From NCBI GenBank assembly GCA_026986775.1, contig JALSNX010000012.1, positions 1-45,358 on the forward strand: a DNA stretch of 45,358 bases. Reading direction: 5' to 3'. Under the pieces are notes generated by a model. It was not told the DNA's origin. It did not search any database and was given only the letters and a program-made list of their open reading frames with translations. Below, one piece after another: positions 45,200 through 45,358 of this stretch (positions are counted from its first letter, which is position 1; the number at the start of each line of letters is the position of its first letter). Source of the DNA: Caldifarciminota bacterium. GTDB taxonomy: Bacteria; Hydrothermota; Hydrothermia; UBA1063; CAJXJZ01. The translations under genes were made by a program, and so were the position numbers.

Positions 45200-45253
45200 A
45201 TTGCCTCACGAAAGAATCCACATGAAAAAGTGGTGTATAGTTCAAGAAAGAAT
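45200..45253 (-). mobile_element. Probable insertion-element end at right edge
   Basis: Read on the minus strand, TTTCTTG (near 45249-45243) and TTTCGTG (near 45213-45207) are 36 bases apart, as are the matching elements at the left edge; the second runs into GAGGCAA. It lies directly behind the stop of the partial transposase, as expected for the element's terminus. Confidence 0.45.
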
Positions 45254-45358
45254 CTACTCATAATAAACTCCTTTAACAGGTGTAGCTAAAGAATAAAGTT
45301 TTCTCTGAAGTTTTACAATATCTCTGTGAAGTTTAGCCGGGTTCAAAGTTTCATATTG
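45254..45358 (-). CDS. Probable transposase C-terminus, cut by window edge
   Basis: The last 34 codons and stop of a minus-strand gene that enters from beyond the window. The piece (YETLNPAKLHRDIVKLQRKL, then YSLATPVKGVYYE) has the N-P-x-x-L-x-R-x-I pattern that I associate with the ends of IS481-like integrase/transposases. Too short for certainty. Two repeats 36 bases apart follow it. Confidence 0.45.
   Translation of the reverse strand, partial: QYETLNPAKLHRDIVKLQRKLYSLATPVKGVYYE

Overview
The window looks like one contig from a Gram-negative, low-GC bacterium that is probably thermophilic and free of phage content. Gram-negative envelope genes are present: a BamA/TamA-like POTRA barrel, several beta-barrel-like proteins, lptC, kdsD and rfaE2 of LPS biogenesis, and a PspC-type stress gene. 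The 16S rRNA is clearly GC-rich (38 of 60 bases in one line I counted, 6601-6660) inside an AT-rich genome, which is usual for thermophiles. The mix (solitary 16S, ThyX, UPF0173, DUF4159, PorV/UPF0164-like barrels) reminds me of the WOR-3 / Hydrothermae / Stahlbacteria candidate lineages. That placement is an inference and needs a 16S search.

Layout. 1-100 carries what looks like the end of an insertion element. 106-6316: a promoter, tRNA-Glu and tRNA-Gln, guaB, a GT39 glycosyltransferase and a BamA-like barrel; then rlmB (minus) divergent from an MFS transporter. 6321-8187: a stand-alone 16S rRNA with its own promoter, boxA and a perfect 23-bp processing stem, then a separately promoted tRNA-Ile; no 23S follows. 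8203-18949, all plus strand: barrel, a short RqcH-like NFACT protein, rsmG, a perfect parS, parA, parB, a PorV-like barrel, accA, UPF0173, a TIM-barrel protein running into tRNA-Ser, thpR, kdsD, lptC, a small unknown and a DUF4159 protein. 18984-20204: a large unknown gene with a strong leaderless promoter. 20206-24031 (minus): seven envelope genes (unknown membrane protein, three small PilM/PilN/AMIN-like unknowns, PspC, LiaI-like, DUF4097). 24101-26119: GT2, surE, pcm. 26116-28136 (minus): DUF1573-rhodanese lipoprotein, thioredoxin-fold protein and Trx-CcdA protein. 28266-34075: mnmE-like, purD, purE, rfaE2, znuA-C-B. 34084-38609 (minus): GAF/HD-GYP regulator, dxr, TlpA-like thioredoxin. 38724-42939: HEAT-repeat protein, M20 peptidase, thyX, maf and an unknown. 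42940-45358: an accessory segment with a lipoprotein-like gene, a five-helix membrane gene, two copies of a 139-bp promoter-bearing repeat and, at the edge, the C-terminus of a probable transposase.

The rsmG-parS-parA-parB block and the nearby mnmE-like gene are the set usually found near a bacterial origin, although I see no oriC itself. Genes are packed tightly: many start/stop overlaps, all four convergent pairs overlap or nearly touch, and at least seven genes start about 7-10 bases after a -10 box, so their mRNAs are probably leaderless, while others have clear AGGAGG ribosome sites.

The points most worth pursuing are: the 139-bp repeat with a C-tract in the promoter spacer (a possible phase switch) driving an unknown lipoprotein/membrane gene pair; ParB with GARR instead of GERR; the isolated 16S unit; an in-frame stop between two thioredoxin domains; an MnmE-like GTPase without its catalytic C-terminus; and a minimal RqcH.
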